Made by a program: the position numbers and the translations under genes. From contig NC_079881.1 of the NCBI RefSeq assembly GCF_029227915.1, positions 14,795,501 through 14,859,500 of the forward strand: DNA of 64,000 nt, given 5' to 3'. The stretch's first letter is position 1. The number at the start of each line of letters is the position of its first letter. Origin of the DNA: Hydractinia symbiolongicarpus. Taxonomy: Eukaryota > Cnidaria > Hydrozoa > Anthoathecata > Hydractiniidae. Under the pieces are notes generated by a model. The model had not been told where the DNA came from. It was given only the letters and a program-made list of their open reading frames with translations, and did not search any database. Positions 34,310 to 47,700 of the stretch are shown here, piece by piece.

Positions 34310-37300
34310 TGTGCTCGTGGAATCACGTGATTTACGTGTAGATTCCATATTAGGCCGTAAAAGGCCAAATTACCGGCTTTAAAGGCCTGTGGAAGAAGTT
34401 AGCAGCGTTCTTGCAGCCTGACGCTCAAGAAAACGACTTAATATATCGTAGACCATTGAGATTAAAAGGAACAGCCGAATGGAACTTGTCAGAGTTAGTG
34501 GAATCACGTGATTTACGTGTAGACTCCAAATTAGGCCGTAAAAGGCCAAATTAAAGGCTTTAAAGACATGTGCACGTAGTTAGGAACGTTCTCAGAGCCT
34601 GGCGCTCAAGAAAACGACTTAATACATCGTAGACCATTGAGATTAAAAGGAACAGCCGAATGGAACTTGTCAGAGTTAGTGGAATCACGTGATTTACGTG
34701 TAGACTCCTAATTAGGCCGTAAAAGGCCAAATTACAGGCTTTAAAGACATGTGCACGTAGTTAGGAACGTTCTCAGAGCCTGGCGCTCAAGAAAACGACT
34801 TAATACATCGTAGACCATTGAGATTAAAAGGAACAGCCGAATGGATCTTGTCAGAGTTAGTGAAATCACGTGATTTACGTGTAGATTCCATATTATGCCG
34901 TAAAAGGCCATATTACAAGCTTTAAAGGACTGTGCACGTAGTTAGCAGCGTTCATAGAGCCTGGCGCACAGGAAAACGACTTAGTATATCGTAGTCCATT
35001 GAGATTAAAAGGAACAGACCAATGGGAACTTGTCTGTGCTCGTGGAATCACGTGATTTACGTGTAGACTCCAAATTAGGCCGTAAAAGGCCAAATTACAG
35101 GCTTTAAAGGCCTGTGGAAGAAGTTAGCAGCGTTCTTGGAGCCTGACGCTCAAGAAAACGACTTAATACATCGTAGACCATTGAGATTAAAAGGAACAGC
35201 CGAATGGAACTTGTCAGAGTTAGTGGAATCACTTTATTTACGTGTAGACTCCATATTAGGCCGTAAAAAGCCATATTACAGGCTTTAAAGGACTGTGCAC
35301 GTAGTTAGCAGCGTTCATAGAGCCTGGCGCACAGGAAAACGACTTAGTATATCGTAGTCCATTGAGATTGAAAGGAATAGACCGATGGCAACTTCTCTGG
35401 GCTCGTGGAATCACGTGACTTACATGCAGTCTCCTTATTAGGCCGTAAAAGGACCTATTATGCGTTTCGAAGGACTGTGTACGTAGTTAGCAGCGTTCAT
35501 AGAGCCTGGCGTTCAAGAAAACGACTTAATACATCGTAGACAATTGAGATTAAAAGGAACAGCCGAATGGAACTTGTCTGTGCTCGTGGAATCACTTTAT
35601 TTACGTTTAGACTCCATGTTAGGCCGTAAAAGGCCATATTACAGGCTTTAAAGGCCTGTGCACGTAGTTAGCAGCGTTCTCAGATCCTGGCGCTCAAGAA
35701 AACGACTTAAGACATCGTAGTCCATTGAGATTAAAAGGAATAGGCCAACGGCCTCCTATCTGTGCTCGTGGAACTCCCTGACTTAAGTGTAGTCTCCTTA
35801 TTAGGCCATAAGAGGCCGTATTACACGGTTTAAAGGTCTGTCCACGTAATTAGGAACGTTCTCAGAGCCTGTCGCTCAAGAAAACAACTTAATACATCGT
35901 AGACCATTGAGATTAAAAGGAACCGCCGAATGAAACTTGTCAGAGTTAGTGGAATCACGTGATTTACGTGTAGTCTCCATATTAGGCCGTAAAAAGCCAT
36001 ATTACAGGCTTTAAAGGACTGTGCACGTAGTTAGCAGCGTTCATAGAGCCTGGCGCACAGGAAAACGACTTAGTATATCTTAGTCCATTGAGATTGAAAG
36101 GAATAGACCGATGGCAACTTCTCTGGGCTCGTGGAATCACGTGACTTACATGCAGTCTCCTTATTAGGCCGTAAAAGGACCTATTATGCGTTTCAAACGA
36201 CTGTGTACGTAGTTAGCAGCGTTCATAGAGCCTGGCGTTCAAGAAAACGACTTAATACATCGTAGACAATTGAGATTAAAAGGAACAGCCGAATGGAACT
36301 TGTCGGAGTTCGTAGAATCACGTGATTTACGTGTAGATTCCATATTATGCCGTAAAAGGCTGTATTACAAGTTTTAAAGGACTGTGCACGTAGTTAGCAG
36401 CGTTCATAGAGCCTGGCGCACAGGAAAACGACTTAGTATATCGTAGTCCATTGAGATTAAAAGGAACTGACCAATGGGAACTTGTCTGTGCTCGTGGAAT
36501 CACTTTATTTACGTTTAGACTCCATGTTAGGCCGTAAAAGGCCATATTACAGGCTCTAAAGGCCTGTGCACGTAGTTAGCATGGTTCTCAGATTCTGGCG
36601 CTCAAGAAAACGACTTAAGACATCTTAGTCCATTGAGATTGAAAGGAATAGGCCAACGGCCTCCTATCTGTGCTCGTGGAACTCCCTGACTTAAGTGTAG
36701 TCTCCTCATTAGGCCATAAGAGGCCGTATTACACGGTTTAAAGGTCTGTCCACGTAATTAGGAACGTTCTCAGAGCCTGGCACTCAAGAAAACGGCTTAT
36801 TATATCGTAGTCCATTGAGATTAAAAAGAACAGACTGATCCCCACTTGTCTGGGCTCGTGGAATCAAGTGATTTACGTGTAGATTCCATATTAGGCCGTA
36901 AAAGGCCAAATTACCGGCTTTAAAGGCCTGTGGAAGAAGTTAGCAGCGTTCTTGCAGCCTGACGCTCAAGAAAACGACTTAATATATCGTAGACCATTGA
37001 GATTAAAAGGAACAGCCGAATGGAACTTGTCAGAGTTAGTGGAATCACGTGATTTACGTGTAGACTCCTAATTAGGCCGTAAAAGGCCAAATTACAGGCT
37101 TTAAAGACATGTGCACGTAGTTAGGAACGTTCTCAGAGCCTGGCGCTCAAGAAAACGACTTAATACATCGTAGACCATTGAGATTAAAAGGAACAGCCGA
37201 ATGGATCTTGTCAGAGTTAGTGAAATCACGTGATTTACGTGTAGATTCCATATTATGCCGTAAAAGGCCATATTACAAGCTTTAAAGGACTGTGCACGTA

Positions 37301-37394
37301 GTTAGCAGCGTTCATAGAGCCTGGCGCACAGGAAAACGACTTAGTATATCGTAGTCCATTGAGATTAAAAGGAACAGACCAATGGGAACTTGTC
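34310..37394 (+). repeat. 17-mer HOR (3,085 bp), copy 2
   Basis: The tandem copy of 31225-34309, with one visible private change aaattaaaggctttaaag near 34551. The left crossover falls around the tgctcgtggaatcacgtgat stretch at about 34310-34335, so it includes a palindrome. After about 37395 the array continues with a shortened version of the same monomer order. Confidence 0.87.
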
Positions 37395-38662
37395 TGTGCT
37401 CGTGGAATCACGTGATTTACGTGTAGACTCCAAATTAGGCCGTAAAAGGCCAAATTACAGGCTTTAAAGGCCTGTGGAAGAAGTTAGCAGCGTTCTTGGA
37501 GCCTGACGCTCAAGAAAACGACTTAATACATCGTAGACAATTGAGATTAAAAGGAACAGCCGAATGGAACTTGTCTGTGCTCGTGGAATCACTTTATTTA
37601 CGTTTAGACTCCATGTTAGGCCGTAAAAGGCCATATTACAGGCTTTAAAGGCCTGTGCACGTAGTTAGCAGCGTTCTCAGATCCTGGCGCTCAAGAAAAC
37701 GACTTAAGACATCGTAGTCCATTGAGATTAAAAGGAATAGGCCAACGGCCTCCTATCTGTGCTCGTGGAACTCCCTGACTTAAGTGTAGTCTCCTTATTA
37801 GGCCATAAGAGGCCGTATTACACGGTTTAAAGGTCTGTCCACGTAATTAGGAACGTTCTCAGAGCCTGGCACTCAAGAAAACGGCTTATTATATCGTAGT
37901 CCATTAAGATTAAAAAGAACAGACTGATCCCCACTTGTCTGGGCTCGTGGAATCACGTGATTTACGTGTAGATTCCATATTATGCCGTAAAAGGCCATAT
38001 TACAAGCTTTAAAGGACTGTGCACGTAGTTAGCAGCGTTCATAGTGCCTGGCGCACAGAAAAACGACTTAGTATATCGTAGTCCATTGAGATTAAAAGGA
38101 ACAGACCAATGGGAACTTGTCTGTGCTCGTGGAATCACTTTATTTACGTTTAGACTCCATGTTAGGCCGTAAAAGGCCATATTACAGGCTTTAAAGGCCT
38201 GTGGAAGAAGTTAGCAGCGTTCTTGCAGCCTGACGCTCAAGAAAACGAATTAATACATCGTAGTTCATTGAAGTTGAAAGGAATAGGCCGATGACCCCCT
38301 GTCTGTGCTCGTGGAACTCCCTGACTTAAGTGTAGTCTCCTTATTAGGCCATAAGAGGCCGTGTTACACGGTTTAAAGGTCTGTCCACGTAATTAGGAAC
38401 GTTCTTAGAGCCTGTCGCTCAAGAAAACGGCTTATTATATCGTAGTCCATTGAGATTAAAAAGAACAGACTGATCCCCACTTGTCTGGGCTCGTGGAATC
38501 ACGTGATTTACGTGTAGATTCCATATTATGCCGTAAAAGGCCATATTACAAGCTTTAAAGGACTGTGCACGTAGTTAGCAGCGTTCATAGAGCCTGGCGC
38601 ACAGGAAAACGACTTAGTATATCGTAGTCCATTGAGATTAAAAGGAACAGACCAATGGGAAC

Positions 38663-39570
38663 TTGTCTGTGCTCGTGGAATCATTTTATTTACGTTTAGA
38701 CTCCATGTTAGGCCGTAAAAGGCCATATTACAGGCTTTAAAGGCCTGTGGAAGAAGTTAGCAGCGTTCTTGCAGCCTGACGCTCAAGAAAACGAATTAAT
38801 ACATCGTAGTTCATTGAAGTTGAAAGGAATAGGCCGATGACCCCCTGTCTGTGCTCGTGGAACTCCCTGACTTAAGTGTAGTCTCCTTATTAGGCCATAA
38901 GAGGCCGTGTTCCACGGTTTAAAGGTCTGTCCACTAAATTAGGAACGTTCTCAGAGCCTGTCGCTCAAGAAAACAACTTAATACATCGTAGACCATTGAG
39001 ATTAAAAGGAACAGCCGAATGGAACTTGTCAGAGTTAGTGGAATCACGTGATTTACGTGTAGACTCCATATTAAGCCGTAAAAAGCCATATTACAGGCTT
39101 TAAAGACCTGTAAACGTAGTTAGCAGTGTTCTCAGATCCTGGCACTTAAGAACACGACTTAAGACATCGTAGTCCATTGAGATTGAAAGGAATAGGCCAA
39201 CGGCCTCCTATCTGTGCTCGTGGAACTCCCTGACTTAAGTGTAGTCTCCTCATTAGGCCATAAGAGGCCGTATTACACGGTTTAAAGGTCTGTCCACGTA
39301 ATTAGGAACGTTCTCAGAGCCTGGCACTCAAGAAAACGGCTTATTATATCTTAGTCCATTGAGATGAAAAGGAACCGCCGAATGAAACTTGTCAGAGTTA
39401 GTGGAATCACGTGATTTACGTGTAGATTCCATATTATGCCGTAAAAGGCCATATTACAAGCTTTAAAGGACTGTGCACGTAGTTAGCAGCGTTCATAGAG
39501 CCTGGCGCACAGGAAAACGACTTAGTATATCGTAGTCCATTGAGATTGAAAGGAATAGACCGATGGCAAC
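38663..39570 (+). repeat. 5-mer HOR (908 bp), copy 1
   Basis: Five monomers repeated directly at 39571. Markers are gatgaccccctgtctg, gtgttccacgg, tccactaaattagg, attaagccgtaaaaagcc, cctgtaaacgtag, caagaacacgactt and gagatgaaaagg. One difference seen: tggcacttaag (about 39142) against tggcactcaag in copy 2. Confidence 0.85.
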
Positions 39571-40478
39571 TTCTCTGGGCTCGTGGAATCACTTTATTTA
39601 CGTTTAGACTCCATGTTAGGCCGTAAAAGGCCATATTACAGGCTTTAAAGGCCTGTGGAAGAAGTTAGCAGCGTTCTTGCAGCCTGACGCTCAAGAAAAC
39701 GAATTAATACATCGTAGTTCATTGAAGTTGAAAGGAATAGGCCGATGACCCCCTGTCTGTGCTCGTGGAACTCCCTGACTTAAGTGTAGTCTCCTTATTA
39801 GGCCATAAGAGGCCGTGTTCCACGGTTTAAAGGTCTGTCCACTAAATTAGGAACGTTCTCAGAGCCTGTCGCTCAAGAAAACAACTTAATACATCGTAGA
39901 CCATTGAGATTAAAAGGAACAGCCGAATGGAACTTGTCAGAGTTAGTGGAATCACGTGATTTACGTGTAGACTCCATATTAAGCCGTAAAAAGCCATATT
40001 ACAGGCTTTAAAGACCTGTAAACGTAGTTAGCAGTGTTCTCAGATCCTGGCACTCAAGAACACGACTTAAGACATCGTAGTCCATTGAGATTGAAAGGAA
40101 TAGGCCAACGGCCTCCTATCTGTGCTCGTGGAACTCCCTGACTTAAGTGTAGTCTCCTCATTAGGCCATAAGAGGCCGTATTACACGGTTTAAAGGTCTG
40201 TCCACGTAATTAGGAACGTTCTCAGAGCCTGGCACTCAAGAAAACGGCTTATTATATCTTAGTCCATTGAGATGAAAAGGAACCGCCGAATGAAACTTGT
40301 CAGAGTTAGTGGAATCACGTGATTTACGTGTAGATTCCATATTATGCCGTAAAAGGCCATATTACAAGCTTTAAAGGACTGTGCACGTAGTTAGCAGCGT
40401 TCATAGAGCCTGGCGCACAGGAAAACGACTTAGTATATCGTAGTCCATTGAGATTGAAAGGAATAGACCGATGGCAAC
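39571..40478 (+). repeat. 5-mer HOR (908 bp), copy 2
   Basis: The tandem copy of 38663-39570 with the same markers. Downstream it continues into a class E unit with aaaagaccatatt and cacgcaattagg, resembling the 23.2-23.5 kb part of the long HOR. Confidence 0.85.
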
Positions 40479-42114
40479 TTCTCTGGGCTCGTGGAATCAC
40501 TTTATTTACGTTTAGACTCCATGTTAGGCCGTAAAAGACCATATTACAGGCTTTAAAGGCCTGTGCACGTAGTTAGCATGGTTCTCAGATCCTGGCGCTC
40601 AAGAAAACGACTTAAGACATCGTAGTCCATTGAGATTGAAAGGAATAGGCCAACGGCCTCCTATCTGTGCTCGTGGAACTCCCTGACTTAAGTGTAGTCT
40701 CCTCATTAGGCCATAAGAGGCCGTATTACACGGTTTAAAGGTCTGTCCACGCAATTAGGAACGTTCTCAGAGCCTGGCACTCAAGAAAACGGCTTATTAT
40801 ATCGTAGACCATTGAGATTAAAAAGAACAGACTGATCCCCACTTGTCTGGGCTCGTGGAATCACGTGATTTACGTGTAGATTCCATATTAGGCCGTAAAA
40901 GGCCAAATTACCGGCTTTAAAGGCCTGTGGAAGAAGTTAGCAGCGCTCTTGCAGCCTGACGCTCAAGAAAACGACTTAATATATCGTAGACCATTGAGAT
41001 TAAAAGGAACAGCCGAATGGAACTTGTCAGAGTTAGTGGAATCACGTGCTTTACGTGTAGACTCCTAATTAGGCCGTAAAAGGCCAAATTACAGGCTTTA
41101 AAGACATGTGCACGTAGTTAGGAACGTTCTCAGAGCCTGGCGCTCAAGAAAACGACTTAATACATCGTAGACCATTGAGATTAAAAGGAACAGCCGAATG
41201 GATCTTGTCAGAGTTAGTGAAATCACGTGATTTACGTGTAGATTCCATATTATGCCGTAAAAGGCCATATTACAAGCTTTAAAGGACTGTGCACGTAGTT
41301 AGCAGCGTTCATAGAGCCTGGCGCACAGGAAAACGACTTAGTATATCGTAGTCCATTGAGATTAAAAGGAACAGACCAATGGGAACTTGTCTGTGCTCGT
41401 GGAATCACGTGATTTACGTGTAGATTCCAAATTAGGCCGTAAAAGGCCAAATTACAGGCTTTAAAGGCCTGTGGAAGAAGTTAGCAGCGTTCTTGGAGCC
41501 TGACGCTCAAGAAAACGACTTAATACATCGTAGACCATTGAGATTAAAAGGAACAGCCGAATGGAACTTGTCAGAGTTAGTGGAATCACTTTATTTACGT
41601 GTAGACTCCATATTAGGCCGTAAAAAGCCATATTACAGGCTTTAAAGGACTGTGCACGTAGTTAGCAGCGTTCATAGAGCCTGGCGCACAGGAAAACGAC
41701 TTAGTATATCGTAGTCCATTGAGATTGAAAGGAATAGACCGATGGCAACTTCTCTGGGCTCGTGGAATCACGTGACTTACATGCAGTCTCCTTATTAGGC
41801 CGTAAAAGGACCTATTATGCGTTTCGAAGGACTGTGTACGTAGTTAGCAGCGTTCATAGAGCCTGGCGTTCAAGAAAACGACTTAATACATCGTAGACAA
41901 TTGAGATTAAAAGGAACAGCCGAATGGAACTTGTCTGTGCTCGTGGAATCACTTTATTTACGTTTAGACTCCATGTTAGGCCGTAAAAGGCCATATTACA
42001 GGCTTTAAAGGCCTGTGCACGTAGTTAGCAGCGTTCTCAGATCCTGGCGCTCAAGAAAACGACTTAAGACATCGTAGTCCATTGAGATTAAAAGGAATAG
42101 GCCAACGGCCTCCT

Positions 42115-43184
42115 ATCTGTGCTCGTGGAACTCCCTGACTTAAGTGTAGTCTCCTTATTAGGCCATAAGAGGCCGTGTTACACGGTTTAAAGGTCTGTCC
42201 ACGTAATTAGGAACGTTCTTAGAGCCTGTCGCTCAAGAAAACGGCTTATTATATCGTAGTCCATTGAGATTAAAAAGAACAGACTGATCCCCACCTGTCT
42301 GGGCTCGTGGAATCACGTGATTTACGTGTAGATTCCATATTATGCCGTAAAAGGCCATATTACAAGCTTTAAAGGACTGTGCACGTAGTTAGCAGCGTTC
42401 ATAGAGCCTGGCGCACAGGAAAACGACTTAGTATATCGTAGTCCATTGAGATTAAAAGGAACAGACCAATGGGAACTTGTCTGTGCTCGTGGAATCATTT
42501 TATTTACGTTTAGACTCCATGTTAGGCCGTAAAAGGCCATATTACAGGCTTTAAAGGCCTGTGGAAGAAGTTAGCAGCGTTCTTGCAGCCTGACGCTCAA
42601 GAAAACGAATTAATACATCGTAGTTCATTGAAGTTGAAAGGAATAGGCCGATGACCCCCTGTCTGTGCTCGTGGAACTCCCTGACTTAAGTGTAGTCTCC
42701 TTATTAGGCCATAAGAGGCCGTGTTCCACGGTTTAAAGGTCTGTCCACTAAATTAGGAACGTTCTCAGAGCCTGTCGCTCAAGAAAACAACTTAATACAT
42801 CGTAGACCATTGAGATTAAAAGGAACAGCCGAATGGAACTTGTCAGAGTTAGTGGAATCACGTGATTTACGTGTAGACTCCATATTAAGCCGTAAAAAGC
42901 CATATTACAGGCTTTAAAGACCTGTAAACGTAGTTAGCAGTGTTCTCAGATCCTGGCACTCAAGAACACGACTTAAGACATCGTAGTCCATTGAGATTGA
43001 AAGGAATAGGCCAACGGCCTCCTATCTGTGCTCGTGGAACTCCCTGACTTAAGTGTAGTCTCCTCATTAGGCCATAAGAGGCCGTATTACACGGTTTAAA
43101 GGTCTGTCCACGTAATTAGGAACGTTCTCAGAGCCTGGCACTCAAGAAAACGGCTTATTATATCTTAGTCCATTGAGATGAAAA
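42115..43184 (+). repeat. Copy of 38301-39370, 3,814 bp away
   Basis: About 1,070 bp match 38301-39370 at an offset of 3,814 bp (21 monomers), including gttcttagagcctgtcgc, aatcattttatttacg, gtgttccacgg, tccactaaattagg and gagatgaaaa. Matching stops at 43185. It is not adjacent to its source, so it marks a larger exchange or a gene-conversion tract. Confidence 0.83.
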
Positions 43185-43190
43185 AGAACA

Positions 43191-44710
43191 GACTGATCCC
43201 CACTTGTCTGGGCTCGTGGAATCACGTGATTTACGTGTAGATTCCATATTAGGCCGTAAAAGGCCAAATTACCGGCTTTAAAGGCCTGTGGAAGAAGTTA
43301 GCAGCGTTCTTGCAGCCTGACGCTCAAGAAAACGACTTAATATATCGTAGACAATTGAGATTAAAAGGAACAGCCGAATGGAACTTGTCAGAGTTAGTGG
43401 AATCACGTGATTTACGTGTAGACTCCATATTAGGCCGTAAAAAGCCATATTACAGGCTTTAAAGGACTGTGCACGTAGTTAGCAGCGTTCATAGAGCCTG
43501 GCGCACAGGAAAACGACTTAGTATATCGTAGTCCATTGAGATTGAAAGGAATAGGCCAACGGTCTCCTATCGGTGCTCGTGGAACTCCCTGACTTAAGTG
43601 TAGTCTCCTCATTAGGCCATAAGAGGCCGTATTACACGGTTTAAAGGTCTGTCCACGTAATTAGGAACGTTCTCAGAGCCTGGCACTCAAGAAAACGGCT
43701 TATTATATCGTAGTCCATTGAGATTAAAAAGAACAGACTGATCCCCACTTGTCTGGGCTCGTGGAATCACGTGACTTACGTGTAGATTCCATATTATGCC
43801 GTAAAAGGCCATATTACAAGCTTTAAAGGACTGTGCACGTAGTTAGCAGCGTTCATAGTGCCTGGCGCACAGGAAAACGACTTAGTATATCGTAGTCCAT
43901 TGAGATTCAAAGGAACAGACCAATGGGAACATGTCTGTTGTCGTGGAATCACGTGATTTACGTGTAGACTCCAAATTAGGCCGTAAAAGGCCAAATTAAC
44001 GGCTTTAAAGGCCTGTGGAAGAAGTTAGCAGCGTTCTGGCAGCCTGACGCTCAAGAAAACGACTTAATATATCGTAGACCATTGAGATTAAAAGGAACAG
44101 CCGAATGGAACTTGTCAGAGTTAGTGGAATCACGTGATTTACGTGTAGACTCCATATTAGGCCGTAAAAAGCCATTTTACAGGCTTTAAAGGACTGTGCA
44201 CGTAGTTAGCAGCGTTCATAGAGCCTGGCGCACAGGAAAACGATTTAGTATATCGTAGTCCATTGAGATTGAAAGGAATAGACCGATGGCAACTTCTCTG
44301 GGCTCGTGGAATCACTTTATTTACGTTTAGACTCCATGTTAGGCCGTAAAAGGCCATATTACAGGCTTTAAAGGCCTGTGCACGCAGTTAGCAGGGTTCT
44401 CAGATCCTGGCACTCAAGAAAACGGCTTAGTATATCGTAGTCCATTGAGATTAAAAAGAACAGACTGATCCTCACTTGTCTGGGCTCGTGGAATCACGTG
44501 ATTTACGTGTAGACTCCATATTAGGCCGTAAAAAGCCATATTACAGGCTTTAAAGGACTGTGCACGTAGTTAGCAGCGTTCATAGAGCCTGGCGCACAGG
44601 AACACGACTTAGTATATCGTAGTCCATTGAGATTGGAAGGAATAGACCGATGGCAACTTCTCTGGGCTCGTGGAATCACGTGACTTACGTGTAGACTCCA
44701 CATTAGGCCG
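43191..44710 (+). repeat. Mosaic monomers before the 3,770-bp duplication
   Basis: About eight monomers of classes A, D, C and H with many private changes: acggtctcctatcggtg (about 43559), gattcaaaggaacag (about 43906), gttctggcagcc (about 44034), gatcctcacttg and gattggaagg. It introduces the gactccacattagg and ggactatgcacg variants that dominate the next block. Confidence 0.72.
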
Positions 44711-47700
44711 TAAAAAGCCATATTACAGGCTTTAAAGGACTATGCACGTAGTTAACAGCGTTCATAGAGCCTGGCGCACAGGAAAACGATTTAGTATATC
44801 GTAGTCCATTGAGATTGAAAGGAATAGACCGATGGCAACTTCTCTGGGCTCGTGGAATCACGTGACTTACATGCAGTCTCTTTATTAGGCCGTAAAAGGA
44901 CCTATTATGCGTTTCGAAGGACTGTGTACGTAGTTAGCAGCGTTCATAGAGCCTGGCGTTCAAGAAAACGACTTAATACATCGTAGACCATTGAGATTAA
45001 AAGGAACAGCCGAATGGAACTTGTTAGAGTTAGTGGAATCACGTGATTTACGTGTAGACTCCACATTAGGCCGTAAAAAGCCATATTACAGGCTTTAAAG
45101 GACTATGCACGTAGTTAGCAGCGTTCATAGAGGCTGGCGCACAGGAAAACGATTTAATATATCGTAGTCCATTGAGATTGAAAGGAATAGGCCAACGGCC
45201 TCCTATCTGTGCTCGTGGAACTCCCTGACTTAAGTGTAGTCTCCTTATTAGGCCATAAGAGGCCGTATTACACGGTTTAAAGGTCTGTCCACGTAATTAG
45301 GAACGTTCTCAGAGCCTGGCACTCAAGAAAACAGCTTATTATATCGTAGTCCATTAAGATTAAAAAGAACAGACTGATCCCCACTTGTCTGGGCTCGTGG
45401 AATCACGTGATTTACGTGTAGATTCCATATTATGCCGTAAAAGGCCATATTACAAGCTTTAAAGGACTGTGCACGTAGTTAGCAGCGTTCATAGAGCCTG
45501 GCGCACAGGAAAACGACTTAGTATATCGTAGTCCATTGAGATTAAAAGGAACAGACCAATGGGAACTTGTCTGTTGTCGTGGAATCACGTGATTTACGTG
45601 TAGACTCCAAATTAGGCCGTAAAAGGCCAAATTACCGGCTTTAAAGGCCTGTGGAAGAAGTTAGCAGCGTTCTTGCAGCCTGACGCTCAAGAAAACGACT
45701 TAATATATCGTAGACCATTGAGATTAAAAGGAACAGCCGAATGGAACTTGTCAGAGTTAGTGGAATCACGTGATTTACGTGTAGACTCCATATTAGGCCG
45801 TAAAAAGCCATATTACAGGCTTTAAAGGAGTGTGCACGTAGTTAGCAGCGTTCATAGAGCCTGGCGCACAGGAAAACGACTTAGTATATCGTAGTCCAAT
45901 GAGATTGAAAGGAATAGACCGATGGCAACTTCTCCGGGCTCGTGGAATCACTTTATTTACGTTTAGACTCCATGTTAGGCCGTAAAAGGCCATATTACAG
46001 GCTTTAAAGGCCTGTGCACGTAGTTAGCAGGGTTCTCAGATCCTGGCGCTCAAGAAAACGACTTAAGACATCGTAGTCCATTGAGATTGAAAGGAATAGG
46101 CCAACGGCCTCCTAACTGTGCTCGTGGAACTCCCTGACTTAAGTGTAGTCTCCTCATTAGGCCATAAGAGGCCGCATTACACGGTTTAAAGGTCTGTCCA
46201 CGTTATTAGGAACGTTCTCAGAGCCTGGCACTCAAGAAACGGCTTATTATATCGTAGTCCATTGAGATTAAAAAGAACAGACTGATCCCCACTTGTCTGG
46301 GCTCGTGGAATCACGTGATTTACGTGTGGATTCCATATTATGCCGTAAAAGGCCATATTACAAGCTTTAATGGACTGCACACGTAGTTAGCAGCGTTCAT
46401 AGAGCCTGGCGCACAGGAAAACGACTTAGTATATCGTAGTCCATTGAGATCAAAAGGAACAGACCAATGGGAACTTGTCTGTGCTCGTGGAATCACTTCA
46501 TTTACCTTCAGACTCCATGTTAGGCCGTAAAAGGCCATATTACAGGCTTTAAAGGCCTGTGGAAGAAGTTAGCAGCGTTCTTGCAGCCTGACGCTCAAGA
46601 AAACGAATTAATACATCTTAGTTCATTGAAGTTGAAAGGAATAGGCCGATGACCCCCTGTCTGTGCTCGTGGAACTCCCTGACTTAAATGTAGTCTCCTT
46701 ATTAGGTCATAAGACGCCGTATTACACGGTTTAAAGGTCTGTCCACGTAATTAGGAACGTTCTCAGAGACTGTCGCTCAAGAAAACGGCTTATTATATCG
46801 TAGTCCATTGAGATTAAAAAGAACAGACTGATCCCCACTTGTCTTGGCTCGTGGAATCACGTGATTTACGTGTAGACTCCACATTAGGCCGTAAAAAGCC
46901 ATATTACAGGCTTTAAAGGACTATGCACGTAGTTAACAGCGTTCATAGAGCCTGGCGCACAGGAAAACGATTTAGTATATCGTAGTCCATTGAGATTGAA
47001 AGGAATAGACCGATGGCAACTTCTCTGGGCTCGTGGAATCACGTGACTTACATGCAGTCTCTTTATTAGGCCGTAAAAGGACCTATTATGCGTTTCGAAG
47101 GACTGTGTACGTAGTTAGCAGCGTTCATAGAGCCTGGCGTTCAAGAAAACGACTTAATACATCATAGACCATTGAGATTAAAAGGAACAGCCGAATGGAA
47201 CTTGTTAGAGTTAGTGGAATCACGTGATTTACGTGTAGACTCCACATTAGGCCGTAAAAAGCCATATTACAGGCTTTAAAGGACTATGCACGTAGTTAGC
47301 AGCGTTCATAGAGGCTGGCGCACAGGAAAACGATTTAATATATCGTAGTCCGGAACTCCCTGACTTAAGTGTAGTCTCCTTATTAGGCCATAAGAGGCCG
47401 TATTACACGGTTTAAAGGTCTGTCCACGTAATTAGGAACGTTCTCAGAGCCTGGCACTCAAGAAAACGGCTTATTATATCGTAGTCCATTAAGATTAAAA
47501 AGAACAGACTGATCCCCACTTGTCTGGGCTCGTGGAATCACGTGATTTACGTGTAGATTCCATATTATGCCGTAAAAGGCCATATTACAAGCTTTAAAGG
47601 ACTGTGCACGTAGTTAGCAGCGTTCATAAAGCCTGGCGCACAGGAAAACGACTTAGTATATCGTAGTCCATTGAGATTAAAAGGAACAGACCAATGGGAA

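Larger units (their letters stand above)
37395..43190 (+). repeat. Mosaic built from pieces of neighbouring HORs
   Basis: About 32 monomers. 37395-37940 repeats parts of the 17-mer unit with two monomers removed. 40880-41400 matches 33800-34320 (offset about 7,082 bp), then 41400-42110 matches about 35045-35750 (offset about 6,358 bp), so a segment of the upstream HOR reappears here with a four-monomer loss. The 908-bp duplication and the 21-monomer-spaced repeat are listed separately. No gene is seen. Confidence 0.75.
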
